Below are positions 1 to 7,677 of a DNA stretch of 16,972 nucleotides, piece after piece. The number at the start of each line of letters is the position of its first letter. Position 1 is the first letter of the stretch. This DNA is from Candidatus Woesearchaeota archaeon (GTDB lineage Archaea; Nanobdellota; Nanobdellia; Woesearchaeales; BS150m-G63). A program made the position numbers and the translations under genes. The DNA is taken from NCBI GenBank assembly GCA_019322735.1, contig JAHWIG010000012.1, positions 1 through 16,972 on the forward strand. Reading direction: 5' to 3'. The notes below the pieces were generated by a model. The model saw only the letters and a program-made list of their open reading frames with translations. It was not told the origin of the DNA and ran no database searches.

Positions 1-1
1 A

Positions 2-508
2 GATCAAACAGTAAGAGATGTTGAACAGATAGTTGAATTGATGAGCAGAGCATATACAAGAGATGAAGAAGTTATCATGTGGTATGAACCAACAATTGGA
101 AATATTTACAACACATTGAGAGATTCAGTAACAACCATAGCAAGAGACCAAGAAAACAATATTGTAAGTATCTCAATCTCTGAACCAGCCGAAGGATTAA
201 GGGTTGAGGGGGAAGAAATTATTACCTATGAAGTAAGCGACTGTGCAACATTTCCTGCACATAGAAGTCGCGGATTGCTTCAAGCATGTTTTGAAGAACT
301 TTTAGAAACTCCTGAGATGAGACAAGCAGATATAGTATTCAGTGAGTCCAGGATTGTACATACACCAATCAACAGAGCATTAATGAACTACGGATTTGAA
401 TTCGGCGGCATACTGCGTAACCATGTATATATCGGCGGAGATAGGGATCTACCAGAAAATAATGATATTGAAACATTGGTAGCATTATATAGGCCAGGAG
501 TAGAATAA
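2..508 (+). CDS. GNAT N-acetyltransferase, AblB (beta-lysine acetyltransferase)-like, 5'-partial
   Basis: The reading frame is open to the left edge of the window. The residues before the first internal start codons (TTG 38, ATG 41) read DQTVRDVEQIVELMSRAY, a typical GNAT alpha-1 region, so the true start lies upstream and the gene is 5'-truncated here. The segment SDCATFPAHRSRGLLQA is the acetyl-CoA-binding motif A (R-x-x-G-L form). The C-terminal part with RALMNYGFEFGGILRNHVYI resembles the end of archaeal and bacterial beta-lysine N-acetyltransferases, which make the osmolyte N-epsilon-acetyl-beta-lysine from the product of lysine 2,3-aminomutase. The GNAT fold is clear; the substrate is not, because other small amines are used by relatives and no aminomutase gene is visible. 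The stop is one base before the ATG of the next gene, so the two are probably co-transcribed and translationally coupled. Confidence 0.8.
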   Translation, partial: DQTVRDVEQIVELMSRAYTRDEEVIMWYEPTIGNIYNTLRDSVTTIARDQENNIVSISISEPAEGLRVEGEEIITYEVSDCATFPAHRSRGLLQACFEELLETPEMRQADIVFSESRIVHTPINRALMNYGFEFGGILRNHVYIGGDRDLPENNDIETLVALYRPGVE

Positions 509-509
509 A

Positions 510-1193
510 ATGTTCCCAGAAAATTTAGATGTCGGAGAGATAATTCCAAATCAACACCAAAATAATTTTTTTATTTTTGATTTCTCTCAAAACAATGAAG
601 AATTACAAAATATTGATATATCTGATGCAAGAAAATTCAGTGAATACATAAATAAAACATTGAGAGAAAATAATTGTGATATTGGTATAGGCAGATACAA
701 TGAAGATAGGGTTATCTATGATCATAGTAACATCTTTGATGGAATAGATAGAAGAACAATTCATTTAGCAATTGATATCTTTATGCCATCAGAAACAGAT
801 ATAAGATCCCCACTTGATGGCAGAATCCACAGCTTCAACAACAATCAAGGAGATGGAGATTATGGGCCAACAATAATAATAGAACATGAGATAGATAGAA
901 TAATATTTTATACATTATATGGCCACCTTAGTCTAAATTCAATTGAAAACCTAGAAGAAGGACAAGAAATCAATAGAGGGGACATTATAGGAAGGATGGG
1001 AAATTATCCAATAAATGGGAATTGGCCACCACACCTTCATTTTCAGATAATAAGGGATATTGAAAATAATCAAGGAGACTTTCCAGGAGTTTGCTCAACA
1101 GAAGAAAGAGAAATATTCTTAGAAATATGTCCAAATCCAAATCTGATATTACAAATAATTGATTTAGAAAATCAAATCATAACTTCTTCTTGA
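510..1193 (+). CDS. Stand-alone M23-family (LytM-like) metallopeptidase domain protein
   Basis: This 227-residue protein has a complete set of M23 zinc and catalytic residues: H85 and D89 (HLAID, the HxxxD motif), H139 (YGHLS), and H175 with H177 (PPHLHFQ, the HxH motif). M23 enzymes are zinc endopeptidases that usually cut peptidoglycan cross-bridges. The flanking text, IGRYNEDRVIY before the domain and GDFPGVC and CPNPN after it, matches from memory the M23 module of long bacterial proteins that also carry a choline/APH-type kinase and a class III aminotransferase; here that module stands alone. No signal peptide is visible: the N-terminus is acidic and asparagine-rich, which suggests a cytoplasmic or non-classically exported protein. 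Archaea lack murein, so the substrate is unknown. It follows the acetyltransferase by one base. Its last 17 bases overlap the convergent isomerase gene. Confidence 0.83.
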   Translation: MFPENLDVGEIIPNQHQNNFFIFDFSQNNEELQNIDISDARKFSEYINKTLRENNCDIGIGRYNEDRVIYDHSNIFDGIDRRTIHLAIDIFMPSETDIRSPLDGRIHSFNNNQGDGDYGPTIIIEHEIDRIIFYTLYGHLSLNSIENLEEGQEINRGDIIGRMGNYPINGNWPPHLHFQIIRDIENNQGDFPGVCSTEEREIFLEICPNPNLILQIIDLENQIITSS

Positions 1194-2151
1194 AACCTTC
1201 AATTACATCAACAGGGGTTGGATCAGTTTCATATTCTAAAGCAAGATAATAACTGGTCCAATCTCCTATATAAATCGCAGAAAACATTTTTGTTAATAAA
1301 GAACCACCAGTAATTCCTATTTCAATAATATCAACGCCTGACTTTCTGATAATTTCCTTTGTCAACATCATCCTTTTCCTAATCTGTGGAAGATCAGATT
1401 CGTCTTTGATGATAACAACATAGTAATATCCCTTTAAGCTAGTATATCCGACCATCTCATTATGATTCAATTCAGAAAAAGTATTAGTAAAAGCATGTAC
1501 CTTAGCATTCTCATTAATCTGCGTCTTCCATCTGTATGCAACTGCCTTAAATCTGTCAGAAGCATAAATAATGGGAACTTTATCTGCAAGCCTTTTAGCT
1601 AATTCCTTACCTTTCTCCTTAAATATATCCTTCCTCAAGACTTTAACCAAACCAGCAACATCCTTGCTTGGATCATCTATCAAACTGCAACTATGAATTA
1701 CATTCAGCATAGGAAAAAACAAATAAGCAAGTGCAGCTCTTGGTTGTATTCCAGATTTAATCTTAATTACAGCCTTCCCTTGTTGTTCAGCTAATTCAAT
1801 TAATTTTCCACCAGAAGTTATACAAACAATCTTGCATCCCTTTCTCAAGGCAGCCCTGTAAGCATTAACTGTCTCTTCAGTATTTCCTGAATAAGATACA
1901 ACAAAAACTAATGTTCTAGAATTAACAAAATTCGGTAATCCATACCCTTTATTTACAAAAACAGGAATCTTCAAATCAAGATAGTTCTTCAATAGTTCTC
2001 CGCCAACACCACTTCCACCCATACCTGCAACAACTATCTTATCTATCTCACCCTCAAATTTAATCTTTTTGCCAAGTTTTACAGCTATCTCTATCTGTTT
2101 AGGAAACTGTGCAAGAACACCATACATACCATCCTTATCTATATCACCCAT
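1177..2151 (-). CDS. Bifunctional phosphoglucose/phosphomannose isomerase
   Basis: This SIS-domain sugar isomerase interconverts glucose 6-phosphate or mannose 6-phosphate with fructose 6-phosphate, serving glycolysis/gluconeogenesis and the supply of mannose for glycans. From the ATG, GMGGSGVGG lies at about residues 43-51 and SYSGNTEET at about 86-94; both are SIS phosphosugar-binding loops. The active-site Glu (in QINENAK) and His (in FSELNHNE) are 16 residues apart, as are E203 and H219 of the crenarchaeal bifunctional enzyme as I recall it, and lysines lie at the extreme C-terminus as in that family. Length is about 324 residues, normal for the family. I prefer ATG at 2151 over an in-frame TTG at 2163 because a TATA box is centred 26 bases upstream of the ATG, as in leaderless archaeal mRNAs. 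The gene is convergent with, and overlaps, the peptidase gene. Confidence 0.9.
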   Translation of the reverse strand: MGDIDKDGMYGVLAQFPKQIEIAVKLGKKIKFEGEIDKIVVAGMGGSGVGGELLKNYLDLKIPVFVNKGYGLPNFVNSRTLVFVVSYSGNTEETVNAYRAALRKGCKIVCITSGGKLIELAEQQGKAVIKIKSGIQPRAALAYLFFPMLNVIHSCSLIDDPSKDVAGLVKVLRKDIFKEKGKELAKRLADKVPIIYASDRFKAVAYRWKTQINENAKVHAFTNTFSELNHNEMVGYTSLKGYYYVVIIKDESDLPQIRKRMMLTKEIIRKSGVDIIEIGITGGSLLTKMFSAIYIGDWTSYYLALEYETDPTPVDVIEGFKKKL

Positions 2152-2172
2152 AAAATTAACCAATAGAAGGAG

Positions 2173-2182
2173 ATATTTAAAG
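2173..2182 (-). promoter_or_regulatory. TATA box of the isomerase gene
   Basis: The minus strand reads CTTTAAATAT. Its centre is about 26 bases before the ATG at 2151, the spacing of a leaderless archaeal promoter. The flanking stretch 2183-2326 holds only AT-rich spacer and I see no further gene in it. Confidence 0.55.
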
Positions 2183-2326
2183 TTTTTTAAAACATTAAGC
2201 TTGAAGACGTTCTTATTTACAAAAAGTTGAAAACCATAAATTCAAAATTTAATTCCCTTATTAGTCTTCTTGTTTAAAGGGTTCTTAGAAATCTTTGAAT
2301 TAAAGTTATTTTTTAAAGCTAATTAT

Positions 2327-2905
2327 CTAATTATTTCTTCTCTTTATGTTAGCGGTCCTACTAGGTCTTAATTTCTCAGCACCCTTTCCTTTATGTCTTA
2401 ATCCCCTGCTTTTCTTACCAGAAGAAGTTAACCCACGAAAAACTCGTCCAGTCTGATTAACAACCCATTTAAGATTCTTATCCTTTCTTATTGCAGGATG
2501 TGCCCAATCAACTGTAATCACCTCATACCAGGCATATTTTCCATCCTTTGCAACATAATAACTATTTAATACTTCTAAATTCGGATGTTTTTTACCTACT
2601 CTTTCTTCAGCAACTTGTTGATAACTCTTATTTAACACTAATCTTTGCCCATATCTCTTTGGCCTTCTTCCCCTCCTTCCAAAAACTTGCTTTTTCTTTC
2701 CACCACGAGGAATCTTTTGCCTAAATACAATTATCCCTTCTTTAGCCCTATAACCAAGACTTCTTGCCCTATCTAATCTAGTTGGCCTTTCTATCTTAAC
2801 AGTTGAAGCTTCTTTTCTCCATTCAACTAATCTTTTCTGCCAAAGATCTCCAAGATTCTGTTTTGGCTGTTGCCATAACTTCCTTATTGATTGATAGAAT
2901 TTCAT
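2327..2905 (-). CDS. rpl15e: 50S ribosomal protein eL15 (L15e)
   Basis: This 192-residue, very basic protein begins MKFYQSIRKLWQQP and contains RLDRARSLGYRAKEGIIVFR, GRRGRRPKRYG and the C-terminal GRVFRGLTSSGKKSRGLRHKG, all hallmarks of eL15. It binds 23S rRNA in the large subunit of archaeal and eukaryotic ribosomes. Length is normal for the family. Its ATG overlaps the TGA of the upstream eS1 gene by 4 bases (ATGA), so the two are transcribed together and probably coupled in translation. The promoter is the one in front of eS1. Identification is secure. Confidence 0.97.
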   Translation of the reverse strand: MKFYQSIRKLWQQPKQNLGDLWQKRLVEWRKEASTVKIERPTRLDRARSLGYRAKEGIIVFRQKIPRGGKKKQVFGRRGRRPKRYGQRLVLNKSYQQVAEERVGKKHPNLEVLNSYYVAKDGKYAWYEVITVDWAHPAIRKDKNLKWVVNQTGRVFRGLTSSGKKSRGLRHKGKGAEKLRPSRTANIKRRNN

Positions 2906-3663
2906 TTTTTATCTTCTTTTTTGGTTTTTTTTGGTTTTTTAGCCGGATTTTCCGGTTTCTTTTCCTTCTTAACTTCTTCTTTTTTATCTAGCTCAACTGA
3001 TTTTTCTTCAACTTCTGGTTTTTCTTCTATTTTATTTTGCGAAGCAGAATCTTGAAGACCTTTTTCATCTTCTTGCTCTACAACTCTTTTCTTCCCTTCT
3101 AAAGTTAAACTCCTAATTTCACATGCACGAAGAGGATATACTTTCTTTAATTCTTTTTTCAAAGAAAATTGTAATCTATGAGCAATCAATTCCTGCAATA
3201 ATCCTTCATAAGTTAATTTACTGACCCTCTGCCCTAACAATTCTCTTGCTTCCTTTCTCATATGTGTAACAACAGAGTTGCTTGTCACATTAATAGTGAC
3301 CATAACAATCTTAACTCTTACATTGACATTATCAGATGTTCTGCCAACAAAAAAATCATCAGCCCTCACCTTACCTCTTGATATCATTCTTTTAATAGAA
3401 GCAGGTAAAAGCTGATAACTAATAATAGAACAATGAGCTTTATTCTCTTTTACATTATTAACAACAAAACCTATCTTGACATTTTGATTTTTGATGTCAT
3501 CTGTCAATACTCTTAGATTGACAGTGAGATGCTTTCCATTCATCAATTGAGCATCACTAACATAACTCTCTCCAATTACTTGTTCACCAAACATTTTAGG
3601 TGCAATTACTTGGAACCAAAACTTTTTCTTTGCCTTTAATACTTTCTTCTTAACTTTTGCCAT
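2902..3663 (-). CDS. rps3ae: 30S ribosomal protein eS1 (S3Ae) with a Lys/Glu-rich C-terminal tail
   Basis: Residues 1 to about 195 form the eS1 (S3Ae) fold of the archaeal/eukaryotic small subunit. Recognisable stretches are KKKFWFQVIAPKMFGEQVIGE at the N-terminus, RGKVRADDFFVGRTSD in the middle, and KKVYPLRACEIRSLTLEGKK near the end of the fold. From about residue 196 to 253 the protein becomes low-complexity and rich in Lys, Glu and Pro, ending PKKTKKEDKK. The core families I know end shortly after the fold, so this tail of nearly 60 residues is an extension, probably disordered. An AGGGGAG sequence at 3668-3674 (minus strand) lies a few bases before the ATG and can serve as ribosome binding site. 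Confidence 0.94.
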   Translation of the reverse strand: MAKVKKKVLKAKKKFWFQVIAPKMFGEQVIGESYVSDAQLMNGKHLTVNLRVLTDDIKNQNVKIGFVVNNVKENKAHCSIISYQLLPASIKRMISRGKVRADDFFVGRTSDNVNVRVKIVMVTINVTSNSVVTHMRKEARELLGQRVSKLTYEGLLQELIAHRLQFSLKKELKKVYPLRACEIRSLTLEGKKRVVEQEDEKGLQDSASQNKIEEKPEVEEKSVELDKKEEVKKEKKPENPAKKPKKTKKEDKK

Positions 3664-3698
3664 AATACTCCCCTAGATTAGATAGTGGGAATTTGGTG

Positions 3699-3706
3699 TA
3701 TTTAAA
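3699..3706 (-). promoter_or_regulatory. TATA box of the eS1-eL15 operon
   Basis: The minus strand reads TTTAAATA, centred about 40 bases before the eS1 ATG. That implies a short leader holding the AGGGGAG ribosome binding site. It lies in the 59-base gap after gyrB, so the ribosomal pair can be transcribed independently of gyrB. Confidence 0.5.
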
Positions 3707-3722
3707 AAACTTTCGTAGAGAA

Positions 3723-5618
3723 TTAAACATCTAAATTAATAACTTCTTTCGCATGTTCCTCAATAAACTTCCTTCTTTCTTCAACTCTTTCACCCATTAA
3801 TATCCGAAATACTTCATCTGCTTCTACAGCATCTTCTAATGTTACCCTCAACAAAGTCCTATGCTGTGGGTCCATTGTAGTCTCCCACAATTGGTTTGGA
3901 TTCATCTCTCCAAGACCTTTATATCTCTGCAAACTAATACCAGTTCTTCCAACTTTAGCAAAAACCTCTTCAAGCTCCTTATCGCTATAAGCATAAAATA
4001 ATTTCTTACCCTTCTTAACCATATAAAGTGGAGGCTGAGCAATATAAACATAACCAGCGCTAATCAAAGGCTGCATATATCTATAGAAGAACGTCAACAA
4101 TAAAGTTCTGATATGTGCGCCATCAACATCAGCATCAGTCATGATAATAACCTTATGATATCTTGATTTTTCAACATCAAATTCATCTCCAATTCCGCTA
4201 CCAAGAGCAGAAACAATGGTTACAATCTCATTATTATTCATCATTTTATCTAATCTAGCTTTCTCAACATTTAATATTTTTCCCCTCAAAGGCAATATAG
4301 CCTGGAAATTCCTATCACGGCCTTGTTTTGCAGAACCGCCAGCAGAATCTCCTTCAACTAAATATATTTCACATTCCTTTGGATCACGACTAGAACAATC
4401 TGCCAACTTTCCAGGAAGGGATCTGCCTCCGCCCAATAATCCTTTTCCCCTTATTAACTCCCGAGCTTTCTGCGCAGCCTCTCTTGCTTTTGCTGCACTT
4501 GAGCATTTTTCAATAATAATCTTGGCAACCTTTGGATTCTCATCCAAAAATGAAGATAGATAAGTGCTGACAGCAGAATCAACTATCCCTCTGACATTTG
4601 AATTTCCTAGCCTTGTCTTTGTCTGACCTTCAAATTGAGGGTTATGCATCTTGACAGAAATGATTCCAATCAAACCCTCTCTAACATCCATACTTGAAAG
4701 TTTGACATCCTTCATTTTCATCCTTTCAGCATAATTATTCAATGTTCTTGTCAAAGCAATCTTAAATCCAACTAAATGTGTTCCTCCATCATGGGTATTT
4801 ATATTATTAACAAAAGAGAATACACCTTCAACAAAACCCTCATTATATTGTAAAGCAACCTCGACTTGAACATCTTTCACTTCTTTGCTAAAATAGATTG
4901 GTTCATTCAGAACATTCTTTTTATAATTCAGATAACGTACAAAAGAGATTATTCCCCCCCTATATTTGAATATTCTTTCTTTACTGGTTCTTTCATCAAC
5001 AATACCTATCTCTAATCCCTTATTTAGAAACGCTAATTCTCTTAATCTTACAAGCAAATTATCATAATTATAATTAAGGGTCTCAAATATCTCTTTATCT
5101 GCTAAAAAACTAACCTTTGTTCCATTCTCTTTTGATTTCCCAATCACTTTTAACTTATTTGTTGGTTTTCCGCGAGCATAATCCTGTCTATACACAATAT
5201 CATCCCTCCTTACTTCAACAAACAATTTCTCAGATAATGCATTTGTAACAGAAATACCAACACCATGTAATCCCCCACTCACCTTATAAGTATTCTTATC
5301 GAATTTTCCACCTGCATGTAGTTTTGTCATAACTACCTCCAATGCAGACATATTAAACTTGGGATGTTTATCAACAGGGATTCCTCTTCCATTATCAATA
5401 ATAGTTACCCAATTATTTTTATGAATTATAACCTCAACTTTGGTACAATAACCTGCAAGAGCCTCATCAATACTATTATCTACTGCTTCATAAATCAAAT
5501 GATGCAATCCACGTAATCCAACACTACCTATATACATCGCAGGCCTTTTTCTAACTGCTTGCAAACCTTCTAGAACTTGTATGTTTTTTGCCCCATATCC
5601 TTTAATTTTATCAGCCAT
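3723..5618 (-). CDS. gyrB: DNA gyrase subunit B (type IIA topoisomerase ATPase subunit)
   Basis: This 631-residue protein has the full GyrB layout. The GHKL ATPase domain shows the catalytic Glu and Asn in EAVDNSIDE (E44, N48), DNGRGIP (D75) and GGLHGVG (115-121). The transducer has QTK (Q332, K334). The TOPRIM domain shows EGDSAGG (E422) and DADVDG (D495, D497, D499), and the C-terminus has RYKGLGEMNPNQLWETTMDP. It lacks the insert of the 804-residue E. coli protein, as most bacterial GyrB do. With GyrA it introduces negative supercoils using ATP. Gyrase in archaea is generally attributed to transfer from bacteria. gyrA is not adjacent: the neighbours are eS1 downstream and a divergent membrane-protein gene upstream. 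The protein looks intact. The start at 5618 gives the family's normal N-terminus. Confidence 0.96.
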   Translation of the reverse strand: MADKIKGYGAKNIQVLEGLQAVRKRPAMYIGSVGLRGLHHLIYEAVDNSIDEALAGYCTKVEVIIHKNNWVTIIDNGRGIPVDKHPKFNMSALEVVMTKLHAGGKFDKNTYKVSGGLHGVGISVTNALSEKLFVEVRRDDIVYRQDYARGKPTNKLKVIGKSKENGTKVSFLADKEIFETLNYNYDNLLVRLRELAFLNKGLEIGIVDERTSKERIFKYRGGIISFVRYLNYKKNVLNEPIYFSKEVKDVQVEVALQYNEGFVEGVFSFVNNINTHDGGTHLVGFKIALTRTLNNYAERMKMKDVKLSSMDVREGLIGIISVKMHNPQFEGQTKTRLGNSNVRGIVDSAVSTYLSSFLDENPKVAKIIIEKCSSAAKAREAAQKARELIRGKGLLGGGRSLPGKLADCSSRDPKECEIYLVEGDSAGGSAKQGRDRNFQAILPLRGKILNVEKARLDKMMNNNEIVTIVSALGSGIGDEFDVEKSRYHKVIIMTDADVDGAHIRTLLLTFFYRYMQPLISAGYVYIAQPPLYMVKKGKKLFYAYSDKELEEVFAKVGRTGISLQRYKGLGEMNPNQLWETTMDPQHRTLLRVTLEDAVEADEVFRILMGERVEERRKFIEEHAKEVINLDV

Positions 5619-5646
5619 TCTATATTAGAAAATAGCCTGGAATTCT

Positions 5647-5656
5647 TTATAAATCT
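5647..5656 (-). promoter_or_regulatory. Probable TATA box of gyrB
   Basis: The minus strand reads GATTTATAAA, centred about 33 bases before the gyrB ATG, implying a leader of only a few bases. A second AT-rich block (5660-5669) lies nearby, so the exact box is uncertain. Confidence 0.45.
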
Positions 5657-5737
5657 TTCTATTATAATTTATGACTACACGTCCTGTACTCCCCAAATTT
5701 AGTAGTTTCAGCCATTCAACCACCTACCTAAGATAAG

Positions 5738-5746
5738 TTTATAAAT
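5738..5746 (+). promoter_or_regulatory. TATA box of the small membrane protein gene
   Basis: TTTATAAAT is centred 26 bases before ATG 5768, the leaderless spacing. It supports the small open reading frame as a real gene. Confidence 0.55.
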
Positions 5747-5767
5747 TCAAAAGGCATATGATAAAAA

Positions 5768-6001
5768 ATGATTAAAAAAATATATCTTTTTGGGTGGTGG
5801 ATATTGTTTTTTATATTAGCAATAATATTTACATTCATAGCAGCAATAGTATTTATATTTAAACTAATCTTCTTCATATTCCCATTAATCTTAGCATTGA
5901 TTGCGCTACCCATACTTTATTTCTACATAAAAAGTAAACTAAAAAAAGCAAAAAAGAGAAGATTATCAAAGATAATTGATGCCGATTATTCTATTAAATA
6001 G
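5768..6001 (+). CDS. Small hydrophobic membrane protein of unknown function
   Basis: I do not recognise a family. The 77 residues start MIKKIYLFGWW. Two adjacent hydrophobic stretches follow, about residues 7-33 and 35-53, rich in Ile, Phe, Leu and Ala, fitting a two-pass helical hairpin in the cytoplasmic membrane. A strongly basic segment (KSKLKKAKKRR) comes next, then a short tail ending IIDADYSIK. By the positive-inside rule the basic tail should face the cytoplasm. A TATA box at leaderless distance in front of the ATG argues that it is expressed. The next gene (ZPR1-like) has its own TATA box, so the two need not form an operon. Confidence 0.6.
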   Translation: MIKKIYLFGWWILFFILAIIFTFIAAIVFIFKLIFFIFPLILALIALPILYFYIKSKLKKAKKRRLSKIIDADYSIK

Positions 6002-6020
6002 TTATAATAAAAAACCAAAA

Positions 6021-6030
6021 AGTATATAAT
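6021..6030 (+). promoter_or_regulatory. TATA box of the ZPR1-kinase operon
   Basis: AGTATATAAT is centred about 27 bases before ATG 6054. It is the nearest strong promoter-like element for the three packed genes from 6054 to 8168. Confidence 0.6.
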
Positions 6031-6053
6031 GCTTTACAAAAAATAAATCAACC

Positions 6054-6581
6054 ATGACAGATGATAAAATAACAAAGATAGAAAAACAGCCATGCCCTAT
6101 GTGCAATGCTAATAAACTAAATTTAATAGAAAGTGAGACAGAAGTGCCTTTTTTTGGACAGGTTTATATATTTTCTATGAATTGTTCTAATTGTAAATAT
6201 AAAAAGGCAGATATTGAGGCTGCAGAACAAAAAGAACCAAGCAAATATGTCTTTGAAGTTAGTTCAGAAGAAGATCTCAATGTAAGATTTGTAAAGTCAA
6301 GCCAGGCAACAGTAAAAATTCCAAGAATAGCAACCATTACACCAGGACCTGCTTCAGAAGGATATATCTCAAACATTGAAGGATTATTAAAAAAGGTAAA
6401 AGGAATAATAGAACAGAAAAAAGAATCATTGGAAGAAAAAAGTGATAGAATAAAAGCTATAAAACTAATAAAAAAGATAAATAAAATCCTATTCGGACAG
6501 GAAAAGATAAAAATAACTGTAGAGGATCCAAGCGGTAATTCTGCAATTATTTCTGAAAAGGCCGTTAAATCAAAATTATAA
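6054..6581 (+). CDS. ZPR1-family zinc-finger protein
   Basis: This 175-residue protein has one ZPR1 module. A C4 zinc finger is formed by C14 and C17 (CPMC) and C44 and C47 (CSNC), with the typical VPFFGQVYIFSMNC link between the pairs. It is followed by a beta-rich domain containing RFVKSSQATVKIPRIATITPGP and then a Lys/Glu-rich helical stretch (about 120-155). Eukaryotic ZPR1 has two such modules and assists folding of elongation factor eEF1A; archaeal proteins have one module and their role is unproved. It is the first gene of a tight group with an APH-type kinase and a P-loop kinase; the next start lies 4 bases after its stop. Length and motif order are normal for archaeal members. Confidence 0.88.
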   Translation: MTDDKITKIEKQPCPMCNANKLNLIESETEVPFFGQVYIFSMNCSNCKYKKADIEAAEQKEPSKYVFEVSSEEDLNVRFVKSSQATVKIPRIATITPGPASEGYISNIEGLLKKVKGIIEQKKESLEEKSDRIKAIKLIKKINKILFGQEKIKITVEDPSGNSAIISEKAVKSKL

Positions 6582-6585
6582 TTAT

Positions 6586-7677
6586 ATGAATCAAGAAAAA
6601 CTAGTACTATATCTTAAAAAGAAATTTAAGTCAGATGTAAAGATAAATGAATTCAAACAGATAGGAAAGGGTGTTTATGGCACAGCTTATTTGATTGATT
6701 TCAATACAGAAAAAGAAAACAAAAGGCTTGTATTGAAGACCATGGCTCTTGGAGGTTTTGGCCATGATAATCCTTCTGATATTGCTGGAATATTATTATG
6801 GGAAAATAAATCATACAATAAACTTCCAAAACACATTAAGTCTTTTGATGTTCTTGGTATTGATAAAGATGAAAATATAACATCAATGGGTGATGCAGAA
6901 GAGTTTTACATTCTGATGGAAGAAGCAAAAGGAACAGAATATAGTAAAGATATAACAAGAATTCTCAAAGATGGAATCACAGATCAAGATAGAGAAAGAA
7001 CAAAGGCATTAGCAAATTATTTAGTAAAGATACATTCAAAAAAAAAGGATTCTCCTATATTATATAGGAGAAGGGCAAGAGACTTAGTAAGTCATGGTGA
7101 ATATATCATGGGAGTTCTTGATAGTTATCCAGAAAAAAGTTTCACAAGTCAGGAAGAAGTAACAAATCTTGTAAAAGAAGCATTGAATTTCTGGCCGATT
7201 ATGAAATCAAAGACCCATAGATTATGCCAAGTCCATGGAGACTTCCATCCTTTTAACATTCTGTTTACAGACAAAACAAATTTCATATTATTAGATAGAA
7301 GCAGGGGAGAATATGGAGAAGCTGCAGATGATGTAAGCGCTCTTGCAATCAATTATATCTTTTGGTCATTAATAAAATATGGTTGCTTCAAAGCAGAATT
7401 CAAAGAATTATTTGATTTATTTTTCAAAACTTACTTGGAAAGTACAAAAGATGAAGAAATACTTGAGATAATTCAGCCATTCTTTACATTTAGAGCAATT
7501 GTAATCGCAAATCCAATCTTTTATCCAGATAATTGGTTCAAAGAACAAGGATTTAAAGGAGATCCAAAGAAATTAAGAAGGACATTATTCAATTTTGCCC
7601 ACACAATTCTTAAAGAAAAAGATTTCAAACTAAATAAAATAGAGAAATACCTAGAATGCCGTTCGCAATATGGATAA
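6586..7677 (+). CDS. APH-like (aminoglycoside/choline kinase-type) phosphotransferase
   Basis: This 363-residue protein has the protein-kinase-like fold of the APH family. Visible elements are a Gly-rich loop (GKGVYGTAY, 28-35), a candidate ATP-binding lysine K51 (VLKT), a candidate helix-C glutamate E73, the catalytic loop HGDFHPFN (H217, D219, N224), and a metal-binding aspartate D237 followed by RSRGEYGEAADDV. Members phosphorylate hydroxyl groups of small molecules; the SRGEYGEAADDV form belongs to a group whose substrate I do not know, so antibiotic resistance should not be assumed. It starts 4 bases after the ZPR1-like gene. Its last 22 bases overlap the next kinase gene, pointing to coupled translation and perhaps a shared pathway. 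It is clearly a kinase fold; the substrate is unknown. Confidence 0.85.
   Translation: MNQEKLVLYLKKKFKSDVKINEFKQIGKGVYGTAYLIDFNTEKENKRLVLKTMALGGFGHDNPSDIAGILLWENKSYNKLPKHIKSFDVLGIDKDENITSMGDAEEFYILMEEAKGTEYSKDITRILKDGITDQDRERTKALANYLVKIHSKKKDSPILYRRRARDLVSHGEYIMGVLDSYPEKSFTSQEEVTNLVKEALNFWPIMKSKTHRLCQVHGDFHPFNILFTDKTNFILLDRSRGEYGEAADDVSALAINYIFWSLIKYGCFKAEFKELFDLFFKTYLESTKDEEILEIIQPFFTFRAIVIANPIFYPDNWFKEQGFKGDPKKLRRTLFNFAHTILKEKDFKLNKIEKYLECRSQYG

Noticed and set aside
2803..2991. Phe-rich plus-strand frame across the eL15/eS1 junction
   Set aside because: It arises from the poly-Lys codons of the eS1 tail read on the other strand.
4216..4563. 115-codon plus-strand frame inside gyrB
   Set aside because: It is antisense to the conserved TOPRIM region of an intact gyrB, with no promoter or recognisable motif.
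5670..5735. 21-codon ORF between gyrB and the membrane protein gene
   Set aside because: No TATA box at the right distance, no ribosome binding site and no distinctive sequence; such frames are expected by chance.
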